The notes under the pieces are model-generated. The model did no database searches. It saw only the letters and a list, made by a program, of their open reading frames with translations, and was not told the origin of the DNA. A DNA stretch of 64,000 nt from Membranipora membranacea. Its lineage: Eukaryota > Bryozoa > Gymnolaemata > Cheilostomatida > Membraniporidae. Both the position numbers and the translations under genes were made by a program. Position 1 is the first letter of the stretch. Every line of letters begins with the position of its first letter. Below, in pieces: positions 10,036 to 19,719 of the stretch. The stretch covers positions 15,310,948 to 15,374,947 of the forward strand of contig OU612071.1 in the NCBI GenBank assembly GCA_914767715.1. Reading direction: 5' to 3'.

Positions 10036-11490
10036 TTAATTCAATGCCCCCCAGAACTCCTGGCTCTTTAATACTCCCAGCTGATCCATATCTGTTATAA
10101 AATCAGCCCCAAATTGCCTTTGTGTTGGTCTACTCCGCAGATGTCTCGGCCTTTTTCTCTCTACAACAGTGTCTAGTGTCTCGGGACGCAGTTCATTTCT
10201 CTTCTCCAAATTCGCATCACTCTGTGTCGTATGCTCCAGCTGTTCCTCTCCCAAAGAATCCTCATCTGGTAATTCTATTCCCTTCTGAGTCGGTTCATCC
10301 TCCACTAATTCCTCTGCGGTCGGCTCCTGTATCAACTCCTGATCATCTAAATCGTTCCAATTCTCTAAAACAGGATCAAAGGCTGTTGGTGCATAATTCT
10401 CCGCTTTAATCAACTTAACTCTCCTTTTTGAGATCATTTTTGGCTTTGCATCAGGCCTAGCCACTGGTACACATATAATGCTATAATCATTTACCTCCAA
10501 TACTCTTACCGGTCCTTCATATGTCTTTGTTAGAGCCCTGCTCCTCCCAACAATAGCTTTCTTTACTCTAACCACACATCGATCTCCAACTCTTATCTCA
10601 GGATCATACACTTTTCGATCATAGAACTGTCTATATTTCGGCAACATTCGATCCTGAAAGGTAGTTGCTCTCAGATATGCCTTAGTCATCTTGAGAACCT
10701 TTTCATACTTCCAGTCCGCTGAGACCTCATTGTTTACGTTGTATGGTGAAATATTTTCCCACTCCACATCTAGACTGGTTCTGGCGTCCCGTCCAAAGAA
10801 CAGATTATAGGGAGTATCCTCAGGTCCCAGTGTCCTGCAAATACTACTATTCATGGCATATTGTATAGGTGGTACATATTCATCCCAATCATCATGTAAT
10901 TCGGACACATATAATTGTAAACGTCTTTGTACTTTTTGTATGAATCTTTCTGCCATCCCGTTCGCCTGACTATGATAAGCCATACACTTGAGCGAATCAA
11001 TGCCAAGTCTATCAGTTAATAACTTGGTAAGGTGGCTCCTCCATGCTGATCCATTATCTGTCAGTATACAGCAGGGGATACCCATTGTCATAAACAACCT
11101 TTTGAATAAAAACTCACAGGTTTCGGCTGCAGTCAGAGTCTTCAGAGGCTCAATAAGTGTGAATCTAGTAACATGTTCAACTGCAATGATACAGTGCCTG
11201 TACCCATTCTTAGATACCTTAAGCTTCTCCAAGAAGTCCAGAGACCATCTCTCTCCTACAGTTTTTGTCTCCGGGTGTGGTCCCAGGGGTGGCATTATAC
11301 CTTTATGCGCTCTCTTTACTAGCTGGCACACTCCACATTGGTCCACATATTCTTGAATATCGCTCCTCATACCATTCCAAAAGAATTGTCTCGCCACAGA
11401 TGCCATCATTTCCCTAGGACTTCTATGTGCCGAGAAAACTGAATCATGGTACGTCTCCATTATTTTAGATCGAAGTTGCAGCGGAACCAC
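10036..11490 (-). CDS. Ty3-type integrase (5' end displaced by a frameshift)
   Basis: The frame shows an N-terminal HHCC zinc motif (two His in HDSVFSAH, then CGVC) and the DDE catalytic core: Asp in WSLDFLEKL, Asp in LTDNGS and Glu in NGMAERF. A C-terminal region with basic and acidic patches follows. Integrase inserts the cDNA into host DNA. The frame is open upstream of the first Met to about 11585, where it must join the RT frame by a one-base shift, so the integrase N-terminus belongs to the polyprotein. The C-terminal tail is acidic and ends TAA at 10036. Confidence 0.85.
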   Translation of the reverse strand: MVPLQLRSKIMETYHDSVFSAHRSPREMMASVARQFFWNGMRSDIQEYVDQCGVCQLVKRAHKGIMPPLGPHPETKTVGERWSLDFLEKLKVSKNGYRHCIIAVEHVTRFTLIEPLKTLTAAETCEFLFKRLFMTMGIPCCILTDNGSAWRSHLTKLLTDRLGIDSLKCMAYHSQANGMAERFIQKVQRRLQLYVSELHDDWDEYVPPIQYAMNSSICRTLGPEDTPYNLFFGRDARTSLDVEWENISPYNVNNEVSADWKYEKVLKMTKAYLRATTFQDRMLPKYRQFYDRKVYDPEIRVGDRCVVRVKKAIVGRSRALTKTYEGPVRVLEVNDYSIICVPVARPDAKPKMISKRRVKLIKAENYAPTAFDPVLENWNDLDDQELIQEPTAEELVEDEPTQKGIELPDEDSLGEEQLEHTTQSDANLEKRNELRPETLDTVVERKRPRHLRSRPTQRQFGADFITDMDQLGVLKSQEFWGALN

Positions 11491-13325
11491 TAACTGTATA
11501 TTACCATTGTGATCCGGTTTGGTATACAGAACTTCCTTCCTGACGATGAACTTTTCGATTCTCTGGTCAGAACCTTCCGAATGCTACAAGGTAAGAAACT
11601 TTCAAATTTTCCATGGTTCAAATATTTCACTAATGGTGAAACATAATCATCTCTACCCTGGAGTTGTCTTATCAGTTCATGAATCTGTGTTCCATGACAA
11701 ACATACTCCATTATATTTGCAAATTCTCCCGCTTCTTGTCTCTCAAGTTGTGTCCTATCACCCGTATCCATTGCAAAAATCCTGAAATCCTTGTTGCTCA
11801 CGTTGTTATTCTGCTCACTCACCTGCTCAATTATCTTGTGAATAACTCTGCTAACTTTGTCAGCACCTTCTGTTAATAGCGCTTCCACTCTCTCCTTCTC
11901 TATCTTGGCCTTCTTCCTTCTGACTACAGCTTTCTCAGGTTCTTCATCGTCGTCACTAGTATCTAGAGAATCCTCTAACCGTGACAGAAAGTCTGCTACC
12001 ACATTCTTCTCTCCTGCAATGTGTGTAATTGACACATCATCAAATATGGTCATATTTGCCACTAGCTTAGCCCTCCTGCTAGAAGTCTGTTTCTCTGACC
12101 CTGCAATATATTTGGCGCTGATACTATCTGTAAACACCATTACTTTGGCATGCTTGAGCAGCCCATACCAATTTTTGAGACTCATTACCATGCTCAGCAG
12201 CTCTAGATCACAAATTACCCATATCCTTTCAGTAGGATTAAGCTTTCGACTATAATATCCTATGGGTCTAATAGTACCATCTACTTCCTGTGCTAACATT
12301 CCACCTATACAGGTATTAGATGCGTCACAAAATAGCAAGAATTCTTGGTTTAAATTAGGATATGTTAATACTGGTTCTGAAGATATGGCTTTCTTCAATG
12401 CTTCGAAGGCCGCTTGATGTTCAGGTTTCCAAACAAACTTCTTACCTCCATCTGCCAGTAGTTCTAGTAGCGGTCTTGCCAGTTCTGAGTATTGGTATAT
12501 TGCTCTGCGAAAGTAGCTAAATGTCCCCATTACTCCTCGTAGGCCCCTGATCTTGGTTGGTGAGGGTAGATCTCTTACTTTGCATATATTCCTGTCACTT
12601 ATAGTCATCCCTTGTCCTGATAATTGAAATCCCACATATTCAACCGACCTTTTGAACAAATTGCACTTCCTAGGTTCTAAACACAAGTTTGCTTGTCTTA
12701 TTCTATCAAACACTGACCCCAATACCCTTAAATGTTCATCTAAGTCTTCTGTCATCACGAAGAAATCATCAATATATACTTGTATATTATGGTCCGGAAT
12801 CCCTGCAGAAATTACATTGGTCAGGTTGGTCATGAACATTGGCGACAACTTCATTCCTTGGGGCATTCTACAAAGTTCAAAATTAGGCAATCGGACATTA
12901 GCTCCAAAAGAAAATGCCAGGAGTTGTCTACTTTTTGGGTCTGAAATGGGCACTTGAAAGAAACTTGATTTCAAATCCATGGTGGAAAACATTGTTTTTC
13001 CGTGTGCATTCCAAGTAATACTTTGTAATGATGGTAATACTGTTGCCGAATCTTTAATCACACTATTTAAATTACGAAGATCTAGAGTCATTCTCAGATC
13101 TCCATTTTTCTTAACTACCCAATGCGCGGGGCTTAAATACGGACTATTTGAGATTTGCACTAAGCCTGCTTCAATCATTTCTTCCGCCACCTTGTATACT
13201 TTGTCAAGTAATTGCGGAGCTACATGGTATGGTCTACATACAGATGGTTTATGTGGGATTGTTTGTATAACTGGGTCAAGTATTGAAGTCTTACCTAATG
13301 ACTTTGGATTCCCATCGAAGAACAC
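11490..13325 (-). CDS. Ty3-type reverse transcriptase and RNase H
   Basis: Residues 30-260 match Ty3 RT: LDLRNLN, FSTMDLKSSFFQVPI, LCRMPQGMKLSP and the catalytic VYIDDFFV near residue 183. RNase H follows (LFCDASNTCIGGMLAQ near residue 332, later FTDSISAKYI). The frame is open upstream of the first Met as well, back to the TAA at 13395, and that stretch encodes the usual pre-RT linker. It is therefore one polyprotein frame interrupted by a stop. At the other end the frame is lost near 11585. Confidence 0.88.
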   Translation of the reverse strand: MFFDGNPKSLGKTSILDPVIQTIPHKPSVCRPYHVAPQLLDKVYKVAEEMIEAGLVQISNSPYLSPAHWVVKKNGDLRMTLDLRNLNSVIKDSATVLPSLQSITWNAHGKTMFSTMDLKSSFFQVPISDPKSRQLLAFSFGANVRLPNFELCRMPQGMKLSPMFMTNLTNVISAGIPDHNIQVYIDDFFVMTEDLDEHLRVLGSVFDRIRQANLCLEPRKCNLFKRSVEYVGFQLSGQGMTISDRNICKVRDLPSPTKIRGLRGVMGTFSYFRRAIYQYSELARPLLELLADGGKKFVWKPEHQAAFEALKKAISSEPVLTYPNLNQEFLLFCDASNTCIGGMLAQEVDGTIRPIGYYSRKLNPTERIWVICDLELLSMVMSLKNWYGLLKHAKVMVFTDSISAKYIAGSEKQTSSRRAKLVANMTIFDDVSITHIAGEKNVVADFLSRLEDSLDTSDDDEEPEKAVVRRKKAKIEKERVEALLTEGADKVSRVIHKIIEQVSEQNNNVSNKDFRIFAMDTGDRTQLERQEAGEFANIMEYVCHGTQIHELIRQLQGRDDYVSPLVKYLNHGKFESFLPCSIRKVLTRESKSSSSGRKFCIPNRITMVIYS

Positions 13326-13394
13326 ATCCCTATTTTCTTCCAGGAATAGTTTTATTTTCTCCTGTTCCTCTTTAGAGAAGAACTCCCAATCAAC

Positions 13395-13835
13395 TTACAC
13401 AAGGCTCACTGGATCTTCTGGTATCTTGTCTGTTGGCAACAGTATTGGATATTCTAGGGTATCCTCTATAGATTCCGGTGCATAAGTGTCATCTGTATTG
13501 TCACATCCATCTTCATCTCTCCCAGGTGTCCATGTCTCCGGTAATCCTAACTCATCCATCATATTTAAGTCCGTAAGCCGCTCCTCCGGTACTAACTGCA
13601 CTCGTTCCCCTGCAAAATCTATAAAGCCCTCCTTAATATGAAACGAAACATAATCGAAGCTCCATGTGCTACGAAAACCAAGGAGGATTTCAGAGGAATT
13701 TGAGTTGCCTCCAACTAGAAATGTTTGCGAGAAGATTGCTTCTCCAATCTTACCAATAATCTTGTCTCTCCTTCCAGTTCGACAACATGATTGGATATTG
13801 ATCGAGGTCTTACATCGGTGGGCGTGATTACACAT
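13395..13835 (-). CDS. Retroelement protease, C-terminal half, in a shifted frame
   Basis: The stretch EILLGFRSTWSFDYVSF is the second half of a retropepsin (the ILLG flap-side motif). It lies in a different frame from the DTGA half at about 13.9 kb, so one indel splits the enzyme. The rest is acidic linker ending in TAA at 13395, after which the same frame continues into RT. Confidence 0.7.
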   Translation of the reverse strand: MCNHAHRCKTSINIQSCCRTGRRDKIIGKIGEAIFSQTFLVGGNSNSSEILLGFRSTWSFDYVSFHIKEGFIDFAGERVQLVPEERLTDLNMMDELGLPETWTPGRDEDGCDNTDDTYAPESIEDTLEYPILLPTDKIPEDPVSLV

Positions 13836-16800
13836 TGCAGCTCCTTTGCTACAATATATGGGATCAGACTATGAGATGCTCCAGTGTCTAACAACACTTG
13901 TGTTGTGAAAGGGCTACTATCTTTGGAAAAGAACTTTTCAGGATTATATAAATCTATCTGGATAACTGGCAAGGAGAATGGAGTATTCTCCCAGGTATGT
14001 TCTCCAGGTGGGTACTCACTTTCTATTGTATCTGCATCCATCATATAAAGCCGATTCAGCTCCTCAGGCTCAAATGGAATGGACTTCTTAACCCCTTTGA
14101 TGGAGCATTGTAACAACACTAAAGCCACAAACAATGTTACAAGAGTATTGCCAGCAATTGTCCAATATTGAAATATATGGTGCCAGCCTGAATTAAACCA
14201 GTCTAGAAAATTTAATTGAGGTATTTTTATAGCACTAGTCCTGTTTATACCACCTGCATTTGGCCATAGACCAAGTCTCCTCATCTTTCTTCTTTCAGTG
14301 GCTATAGTTTCAACAAAGTCGTTTACTAATTCACCCTTTGAGTATATATTTGGAATCGGAATTAATTCTGAACTTTCCTTATAATAATTTAGTGGTAAGG
14401 GTTGGAATGTAATATTCGGATGAAATGCTTTGGTTTTCACCTCAATGATCGGACCCAATGTCTTGTAACTGCCATCATGCCACATATATTCAAAATTGGT
14501 ACCATTTATGCTGAACACTGTCGAAGTCCTTAAATGACAATCAATCTCAATTGCATTCTTGTGGATTATATTCGTCAAGGGATCAAGATATCCTATTGTA
14601 TCATGTTTGCCGTTCCAACTAAACTTGATAGGTACTCTATTCATGCATTTGGACTGAATATTAGCGTCCTTTATATTGAACTTATTCACAGGAGTACAAG
14701 TGTCAATGGCTACAATCTCACTTTTTAACATCCTAGCTGTAACATATTGATCAGAAAGCAACTTCCTCATTGCAAAAGTTGGTTCTGATTTGATAATTGC
14801 CCCAAATAATTGTATTGCTGCCTGTTCGTTTTCACATAAATATTGTATTCCTGACCAGAAAGTTTTTAATGAATTTTTCCAAATTGAAATTTCTAGTGAT
14901 TGCGCAATAGAATTGAACATAGCAAATGTAGCCAAAATCTCTGAAGAGCCATGTTGACTAGGTACTGCAGGCAAATATTCAGGGCCACCAGTTTTATTGG
15001 ATATTTCTGAATTTGTAGAAACATAATACCCTTGATCAGTAAACATAGCTGTGATTTGCTTGTCTGTTTCTGGACATAACTCAAACCGTCTATACCCATT
15101 TTCAGTAAAACTTAACCCTAAAGTCTTATCTAATGACAACCAATTTTCATTCCATAGTTCCCCAGATTTGGTGTCCCCTTCAATATATTGACAGGATTTG
15201 TTTTGTATTGGTTCCCATAATATGGTACCGTATCCAGAAATTTCACAAATACCATCTTCATAATGGCATTCATGCATGTTACCTAGTGATGATTTAATCT
15301 GTTTAGTTTGTCTGTCCAGATATAAATAGCCCTTTTCTAACACATAATCATAAACAGTACGGTTATACCATTTACAACACCATGTATATGTTGGATCTAA
15401 TGATAAATGGGTAGATATTTCCCCATCCTTTTCATACAATTTATTTAAAACCCTTCTTTTATCTATCATATTCCGACAAGTCTCCCTAGGTACGGCTGCA
15501 TATTTCTGTGTCTGATGTTGCAGTTTTTGACTTGCAAAGAAATATAGAAATGTCCAAATTGTAGTAGCACGTTCGTAACATAGATATCCTACTTCTTGTT
15601 CTAGGTTTGGACGCAGCTGGAAGAACTTCAAGTCAATTTCTTGTATACTACGATTGGATTGCTTGTATTGTGGACATGCAGAAGGTTGCTCTACTTTCAT
15701 CAACCGAGGTGAGCGGGAATCTATACCATCATTTTGATTACAAATCATAGGTTCATTATACCCCGTGCTCAAACCATTAGATTTTGGTAATACTAATAGC
15801 AATATTGTCATCACACATTTGACTCCAAACATTAATGCCAAGGTGTTAGGTACATATGTCCCTGTTTTTACAGATTTCCTTCTAATGCACCCTAACTTAT
15901 CTGTTGTGTTAATTTGAACAGCTTTATCTTGTGAGGATTTCACTTTGGAAGTTCCTGCCTTCCTTGTTTGAGCCAAATTATAGACATCATCGCGCCTACT
16001 GAACCTTAACACTAACCTATTGTTGCCATTTGTTTTTGATACACTTCCAAATATGTTAACCTCTGAACTGGATAGCCTGTGTTTCAATTTATCACACATT
16101 ATATCCCAAATCCTATGATCACTGATGGTAATAGAAAATTTAGCCCCGTACTGGTTGAATCCTATCTCCCAATGTTTGATTGCTGATATTAGTGCTTCAG
16201 CTTCTCTTTCATGTTTTGGTGATAGTTGCTCTGCAGCTGTCCATTCCTTATGGTAACACCCTACTGATCTATAATTATTACTGTGTAATTGGTTCAGAGC
16301 AACTGATCCTGTACTTTGGCTTAGCCGTAGCACCTGTAGGTGGTAATCATGTTGGAAAGTTACTGGTTCCAAGGTTGTAGTAGGTTTGTTCTCAAGTTTG
16401 GTATGCTCATTTATCACTACTTTCACATCTTGTAATGTTGTTTGACCATGTCTTGTACCTTGCATTTTGTGTTTCTTCTTTTTACGCAAATCTATGTCCA
16501 TCCATGGTGTGGATGTGTTCTCATAATCATTCAAACAAGAGTTTTGACGCCATTCTGGAAGACTATCAGACACCAATGGTGGCTTACTGGTTTTGTTAAC
16601 CCTTCTATTTTGATGTGTTATTACCTGAAATGTTGCATTCCTATCTGTTTTCCCAGTTCTCAACATGCTAACTGATGCCAAATGTGCAATTTGTTCTTGT
16701 GTGCGTCTACATGTGAAAGCATTATGCCCCATCCTTAAACACCGACTACATTGTTGGGTCCCCCTGTGATTTAAGTTATTTGATGGCTGTAAATTTTGCC

Positions 16801-18463
16801 TTGCATACTCTCTAATAGTCCTTTCAGGATCAGTTCTATTATTAGTGATTGGTTGTCTGGTTCCAAAATTCCTTGATTCGTGTGGATTGAAATTGGATCG
16901 ATTGTTGGAATTTGACTGTTGGTTATATCTTGGGGGATTACCCCTGTTTTGAAACGGTCTACGCTCATTTCTAAAGGGTTGTCTGTTGTTATTATAGCCA
17001 TGTCTATATTGTGATGGATTAGAATAACCACCCTGGCCATTATTATTGTTACGCCCTGGATTACCAAATCTATCAGTCGGTCTAGCATTATTAGGATTAT
17101 TTGATTGATGGCTTCTTATATTGCCATTTCTATTGCTCCTACTGGTGTCATTTTGGTGCAACTCTGTTGTCGCCTGATTAATTTTCAGACTTTCTTGTTC
17201 TGCTGATCTCTGCCTATCTCTCATATCTAATTGTTTTACTTGTTTAACTAATGATTGCATTAATTCACTATCCCCAGTGGGCATTACTGCATTTGCATGG
17301 TCAAAAGTATGTGTTCTCCTATCTTTTTCATTTGTGCCATCGAGCACTGCACTAGTGTTTTCAATTCGCTCGGCCATTTTGTATGTTTCTTGTAATGATA
17401 ACTGTCCCCTATTCAAGATTGCACGTTTGGTTCTATTTTCAAGTCCTCTAATAAACTGTGCTTTAATTATTTCATGTAATGCCTCTTCTCCTAAATCTGG
17501 GAAGGTCTGTTTTGCCAAACTTGTGATAGTAGTGAAATATTTTCCTACAGAATCTGTCCCCTTTATTCTGGTGAACAGTTCATTTGATTTTATCAAGCCA
17601 ATTCTAGAGCTGAATACTTTAGTCAATTTTTTTACTAATTTATCATAAATATCTGCTACATTAGGTTTATCCTTGATGATTGATTGATATTCTAGTAATG
17701 CACTTTCCTTGAAGTATGTGGCTATTAATCTTGCCCATTGAGATTTTGGGATCCCTAAACCATGAGACTGTAGCTCAAAGCTGTCTATTAATTCAGTGAA
17801 AGTGATTTTGTCCTGAAATGAGTTGAAATATTTCTCTAAATCAGGCACCCTACCATGCATCCCCACAACCTGAATGATATTATTGTTATTTCTCTTACCT
17901 TTCTTATGCTTCTGCCTGCCATCGTCTCCAGAGTCAGAGCTTCCTCCATCACTACTGTCATCACTTGAGCTAGGATCACTGTCTCCACCGCCTCCATTGT
18001 CACCAGGCCTCTTTCTTTTGCCACCTGAGCCATTACCTTTATTTCTCCTTTCATCTCTTCCCTTGTCTCGATCATTGCCGCGTTTCCTTGGCTTGTCTCC
18101 CTTCTTACTAACTTTCCTTCTGTCATCATCTGAATCGTCTCTCTCGTCACGTCTACCTGATCCCTTCTTTTTCTCTCTTTCCTTGCCAGGTTTGCCATTG
18201 TCCTTTTTGCCTGAAACTTTATCCTTAGGTGCCTTTCTTTTCCATCTACGATCCTCTTCGTCTGAGCTTGAAGAATCATCTCCAGAAGACAGATCTCCTG
18301 GTGCACCACTTGCTATCCTAGGATTTCTCCTAATCTTAGCGGGTTCCTTACCTGCACCTTTTCTAGGCATACCGCTATGTCCTGTACTTTTATATCGTGG
18401 ATCAACAAATTCAATAAATTCATTCTTCCAATCATAAAATTCATCGGAACGTTCTGGCTTCAT
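13715..18463 (-). CDS. Gag capsid/nucleocapsid fused to RNase H-like, envelope-like and protease segments
   Basis: One 1582-codon frame. Residues 1-190 are Lys/Arg/Asp/Ser-rich; about 200-390 form a retrotransposon Gag capsid (YFKESALLEYQS, IKAQFIRGLENRTKRAIL). A CCHC knuckle (CSRCLRMGHNAFTC) is near 570. Around 720-790 there is Ty3 RNase H-like sequence (EREAEALISAIKHW, then SITISDH) with its first catalytic aspartate apparently lost. From about 878 a hydrophobic signal-like stretch starts an ecto-domain of about 550 residues rich in Cys and N-glycosylation sites, with a CCKWYNRT motif. A basic RRKMRR site and a transmembrane helix (TLVTLFVALVLLQC) near 1440 follow. A retropepsin active site (LLDTGASHSLIP) is near 1525. 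The envelope class is not recognised. Whether it is expressed by splicing is unknown. Confidence 0.8.
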   Translation of the reverse strand: MKPERSDEFYDWKNEFIEFVDPRYKSTGHSGMPRKGAGKEPAKIRRNPRIASGAPGDLSSGDDSSSSDEEDRRWKRKAPKDKVSGKKDNGKPGKEREKKKGSGRRDERDDSDDDRRKVSKKGDKPRKRGNDRDKGRDERRNKGNGSGGKRKRPGDNGGGGDSDPSSSDDSSDGGSSDSGDDGRQKHKKGKRNNNNIIQVVGMHGRVPDLEKYFNSFQDKITFTELIDSFELQSHGLGIPKSQWARLIATYFKESALLEYQSIIKDKPNVADIYDKLVKKLTKVFSSRIGLIKSNELFTRIKGTDSVGKYFTTITSLAKQTFPDLGEEALHEIIKAQFIRGLENRTKRAILNRGQLSLQETYKMAERIENTSAVLDGTNEKDRRTHTFDHANAVMPTGDSELMQSLVKQVKQLDMRDRQRSAEQESLKINQATTELHQNDTSRSNRNGNIRSHQSNNPNNARPTDRFGNPGRNNNNGQGGYSNPSQYRHGYNNNRQPFRNERRPFQNRGNPPRYNQQSNSNNRSNFNPHESRNFGTRQPITNNRTDPERTIREYARQNLQPSNNLNHRGTQQCSRCLRMGHNAFTCRRTQEQIAHLASVSMLRTGKTDRNATFQVITHQNRRVNKTSKPPLVSDSLPEWRQNSCLNDYENTSTPWMDIDLRKKKKHKMQGTRHGQTTLQDVKVVINEHTKLENKPTTTLEPVTFQHDYHLQVLRLSQSTGSVALNQLHSNNYRSVGCYHKEWTAAEQLSPKHEREAEALISAIKHWEIGFNQYGAKFSITISDHRIWDIMCDKLKHRLSSSEVNIFGSVSKTNGNNRLVLRFSRRDDVYNLAQTRKAGTSKVKSSQDKAVQINTTDKLGCIRRKSVKTGTYVPNTLALMFGVKCVMTILLLVLPKSNGLSTGYNEPMICNQNDGIDSRSPRLMKVEQPSACPQYKQSNRSIQEIDLKFFQLRPNLEQEVGYLCYERATTIWTFLYFFASQKLQHQTQKYAAVPRETCRNMIDKRRVLNKLYEKDGEISTHLSLDPTYTWCCKWYNRTVYDYVLEKGYLYLDRQTKQIKSSLGNMHECHYEDGICEISGYGTILWEPIQNKSCQYIEGDTKSGELWNENWLSLDKTLGLSFTENGYRRFELCPETDKQITAMFTDQGYYVSTNSEISNKTGGPEYLPAVPSQHGSSEILATFAMFNSIAQSLEISIWKNSLKTFWSGIQYLCENEQAAIQLFGAIIKSEPTFAMRKLLSDQYVTARMLKSEIVAIDTCTPVNKFNIKDANIQSKCMNRVPIKFSWNGKHDTIGYLDPLTNIIHKNAIEIDCHLRTSTVFSINGTNFEYMWHDGSYKTLGPIIEVKTKAFHPNITFQPLPLNYYKESSELIPIPNIYSKGELVNDFVETIATERRKMRRLGLWPNAGGINRTSAIKIPQLNFLDWFNSGWHHIFQYWTIAGNTLVTLFVALVLLQCSIKGVKKSIPFEPEELNRLYMMDADTIESEYPPGEHTWENTPFSLPVIQIDLYNPEKFFSKDSSPFTTQVLLDTGASHSLIPYIVAKELQCVITPTDVRPRSISNHVVELEGETRLLVRLEKQSSRKHF

Positions 18464-18553
18464 TTCAGGCTTAATTTCTAACTGAGGATAAAATAAATCA
18501 TCATCATTTGAATAAGGTGATACTGCCTTATCTGTATGCCTCTGGACTCGAGG

Positions 18554-19246
18554 TCATGACACAAGAAATGGATTAGTGTTGGAGAACTTACCAGCATGAG
18601 AGCATTGATTTGCATTTGATACAGGCGCTTGAGTCCGTACATGTTCTCGTTCTCTATCCCTGTCTGCTTCCATCGCCATATATCGATGTAGCGGTGTAGA
18701 GTGTCTCTCACCAGTTCTTTGATGAAGCTGGACTTCTGCAAATGAGGTATGATCATCCCTCGGCATGTCCTGGCTGGAATAATCTGAAAACTTGCCTGCC
18801 TTCCTGATTTCTTCATCAACACCTGACGAGGATTTACTCTCTCCTCCTCTCCTATTGATTGCTGATTCATAGGGGGGGGGGCAATAGCTCTCCAACAAAT
18901 CAGCATCAGGTGAGGGAGCGGATGGATCTTGAGACCTATCTGGTAAATGGTTAATCTTTATATCTGAATGACATGAAACTACCTCATCATATTTTGGAAT
19001 TATTTTATCTGTTTGAATATGTCTAGTTACTCTATGACTATTAGGTCTGTTTTCTAAAGCTGTATTACAAGGGCCTTCTGACACTGAATTGTCATGTTTA
19101 TCTTTGAGATCTGGATACAATTTCTTTGCCTTGGCCATATCACATTCTTTAACCTTATACATATAACGGGGTTCCCACTCACGTTCAATAGGATGAACTC
19201 GTTTATCTGATCTGTATACAATTTTTACCCGTGCGCCTCCATACAT
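18554..19246 (-). CDS. Gag middle segment with PPPY late-domain motif
   Basis: A 230-codon hydrophilic frame containing CPPPYESA; PPxY motifs recruit NEDD4-family ligases to release particles in retroviruses. It ends at a TGA (18554-18556), but the same frame continues at once into the capsid frame that starts at 18463. That is either a readthrough arrangement or a single nonsense change. Its N-terminus overlaps the preceding Gag frame by 22 bp in another frame. A run of nine G in the plus strand near 18870 lies next to the PPPY codons and is a likely indel hotspot. Confidence 0.55.
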   Translation of the reverse strand: MYGGARVKIVYRSDKRVHPIEREWEPRYMYKVKECDMAKAKKLYPDLKDKHDNSVSEGPCNTALENRPNSHRVTRHIQTDKIIPKYDEVVSCHSDIKINHLPDRSQDPSAPSPDADLLESYCPPPYESAINRRGGESKSSSGVDEEIRKAGKFSDYSSQDMPRDDHTSFAEVQLHQRTGERHSTPLHRYMAMEADRDREREHVRTQAPVSNANQCSHAGKFSNTNPFLVS

Positions 19247-19719
19247 TCCTTCCTCTGAATCACCACACTTGACCCAAACTTACTTGAGAATGATGAGCTG
19301 GGTGATTTCTGTCCATCAAACATGTGATCACTCAATTCAGCCGATTTTTCCTCTTTCTTCTCTGCACCAGCTTTCTCTCCATCGCTACCAGTATTATAGC
19401 TTTCCCTGCTGCTACCAGTAGTATATCTATCCTCACTGTTATCCGTGCTGTCTTCCTCCTGGCTTTCACTGCTACTGTCATCACTTGAGCTAGGTGGCTC
19501 GGGCTCCCTGATTTTCTGTTTCCTTACTCCATTTGATCTCGCCATATATCCGTTGTCCATCCCTTGAGGCATATCAATAACTTCAATGACAGTATTATTG
19601 CTACCTCCTTCATCACCACTAGACTCGCTACCGCTACTTCTGTCAGCACCTGACTTCTTCTTCTTACTCTTACTGGTAGGGGTTACATATTTCCAAAGCT
19701 TTTTCAGCGCTTTTGACAT
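19225..19719 (-). CDS. Gag N-terminal (matrix-like) segment
   Basis: A 164-codon frame beginning MSKALKKLWKYVTP, a basic amphipathic start typical of membrane-binding matrix regions, followed by Ser/Glu/Asp-rich disordered sequence. The stop lies 22 bp inside the next frame, consistent with a frameshift between two parts of one Gag. The ATG is preceded by TTTTAATTCAG, a possible splice acceptor. Confidence 0.5.
   Translation of the reverse strand: MSKALKKLWKYVTPTSKSKKKKSGADRSSGSESSGDEGGSNNTVIEVIDMPQGMDNGYMARSNGVRKQKIREPEPPSSSDDSSSESQEEDSTDNSEDRYTTGSSRESYNTGSDGEKAGAEKKEEKSAELSDHMFDGQKSPSSSFSSKFGSSVVIQRKECMEAHG

Larger units (their letters stand above)
10036..19719 (-). mobile_element. Ty3/gypsy-like retroelement with internal envelope gene
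   Basis: Read on the minus strand, the order is Gag (three segments), zinc knuckle, an RNase H-like segment, an envelope-like glycoprotein, protease, reverse transcriptase with RNase H, and integrase. Integrase type and RT sequence place it in Ty3/gypsy. The coding chain is interrupted by frame changes near 19235, 13.7-13.8 kb and 11.58 kb and by in-frame stops at 18554 and 13395, so it is probably a fairly young but inactive copy. Envelope placement between Gag and protease is unusual; Ty3 and retroviral envelopes normally follow integrase. I saw no LTR pair: only 235 bp separate the integrase stop from the RING gene TATA box, and that stretch does not resemble 19.7-22.5 kb by eye. Confidence 0.85.

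Noticed and set aside
17874..18437. Plus-strand Leu/Ser/Pro-rich protein
   Set aside because: Antisense shadow of the low-complexity Gag region.
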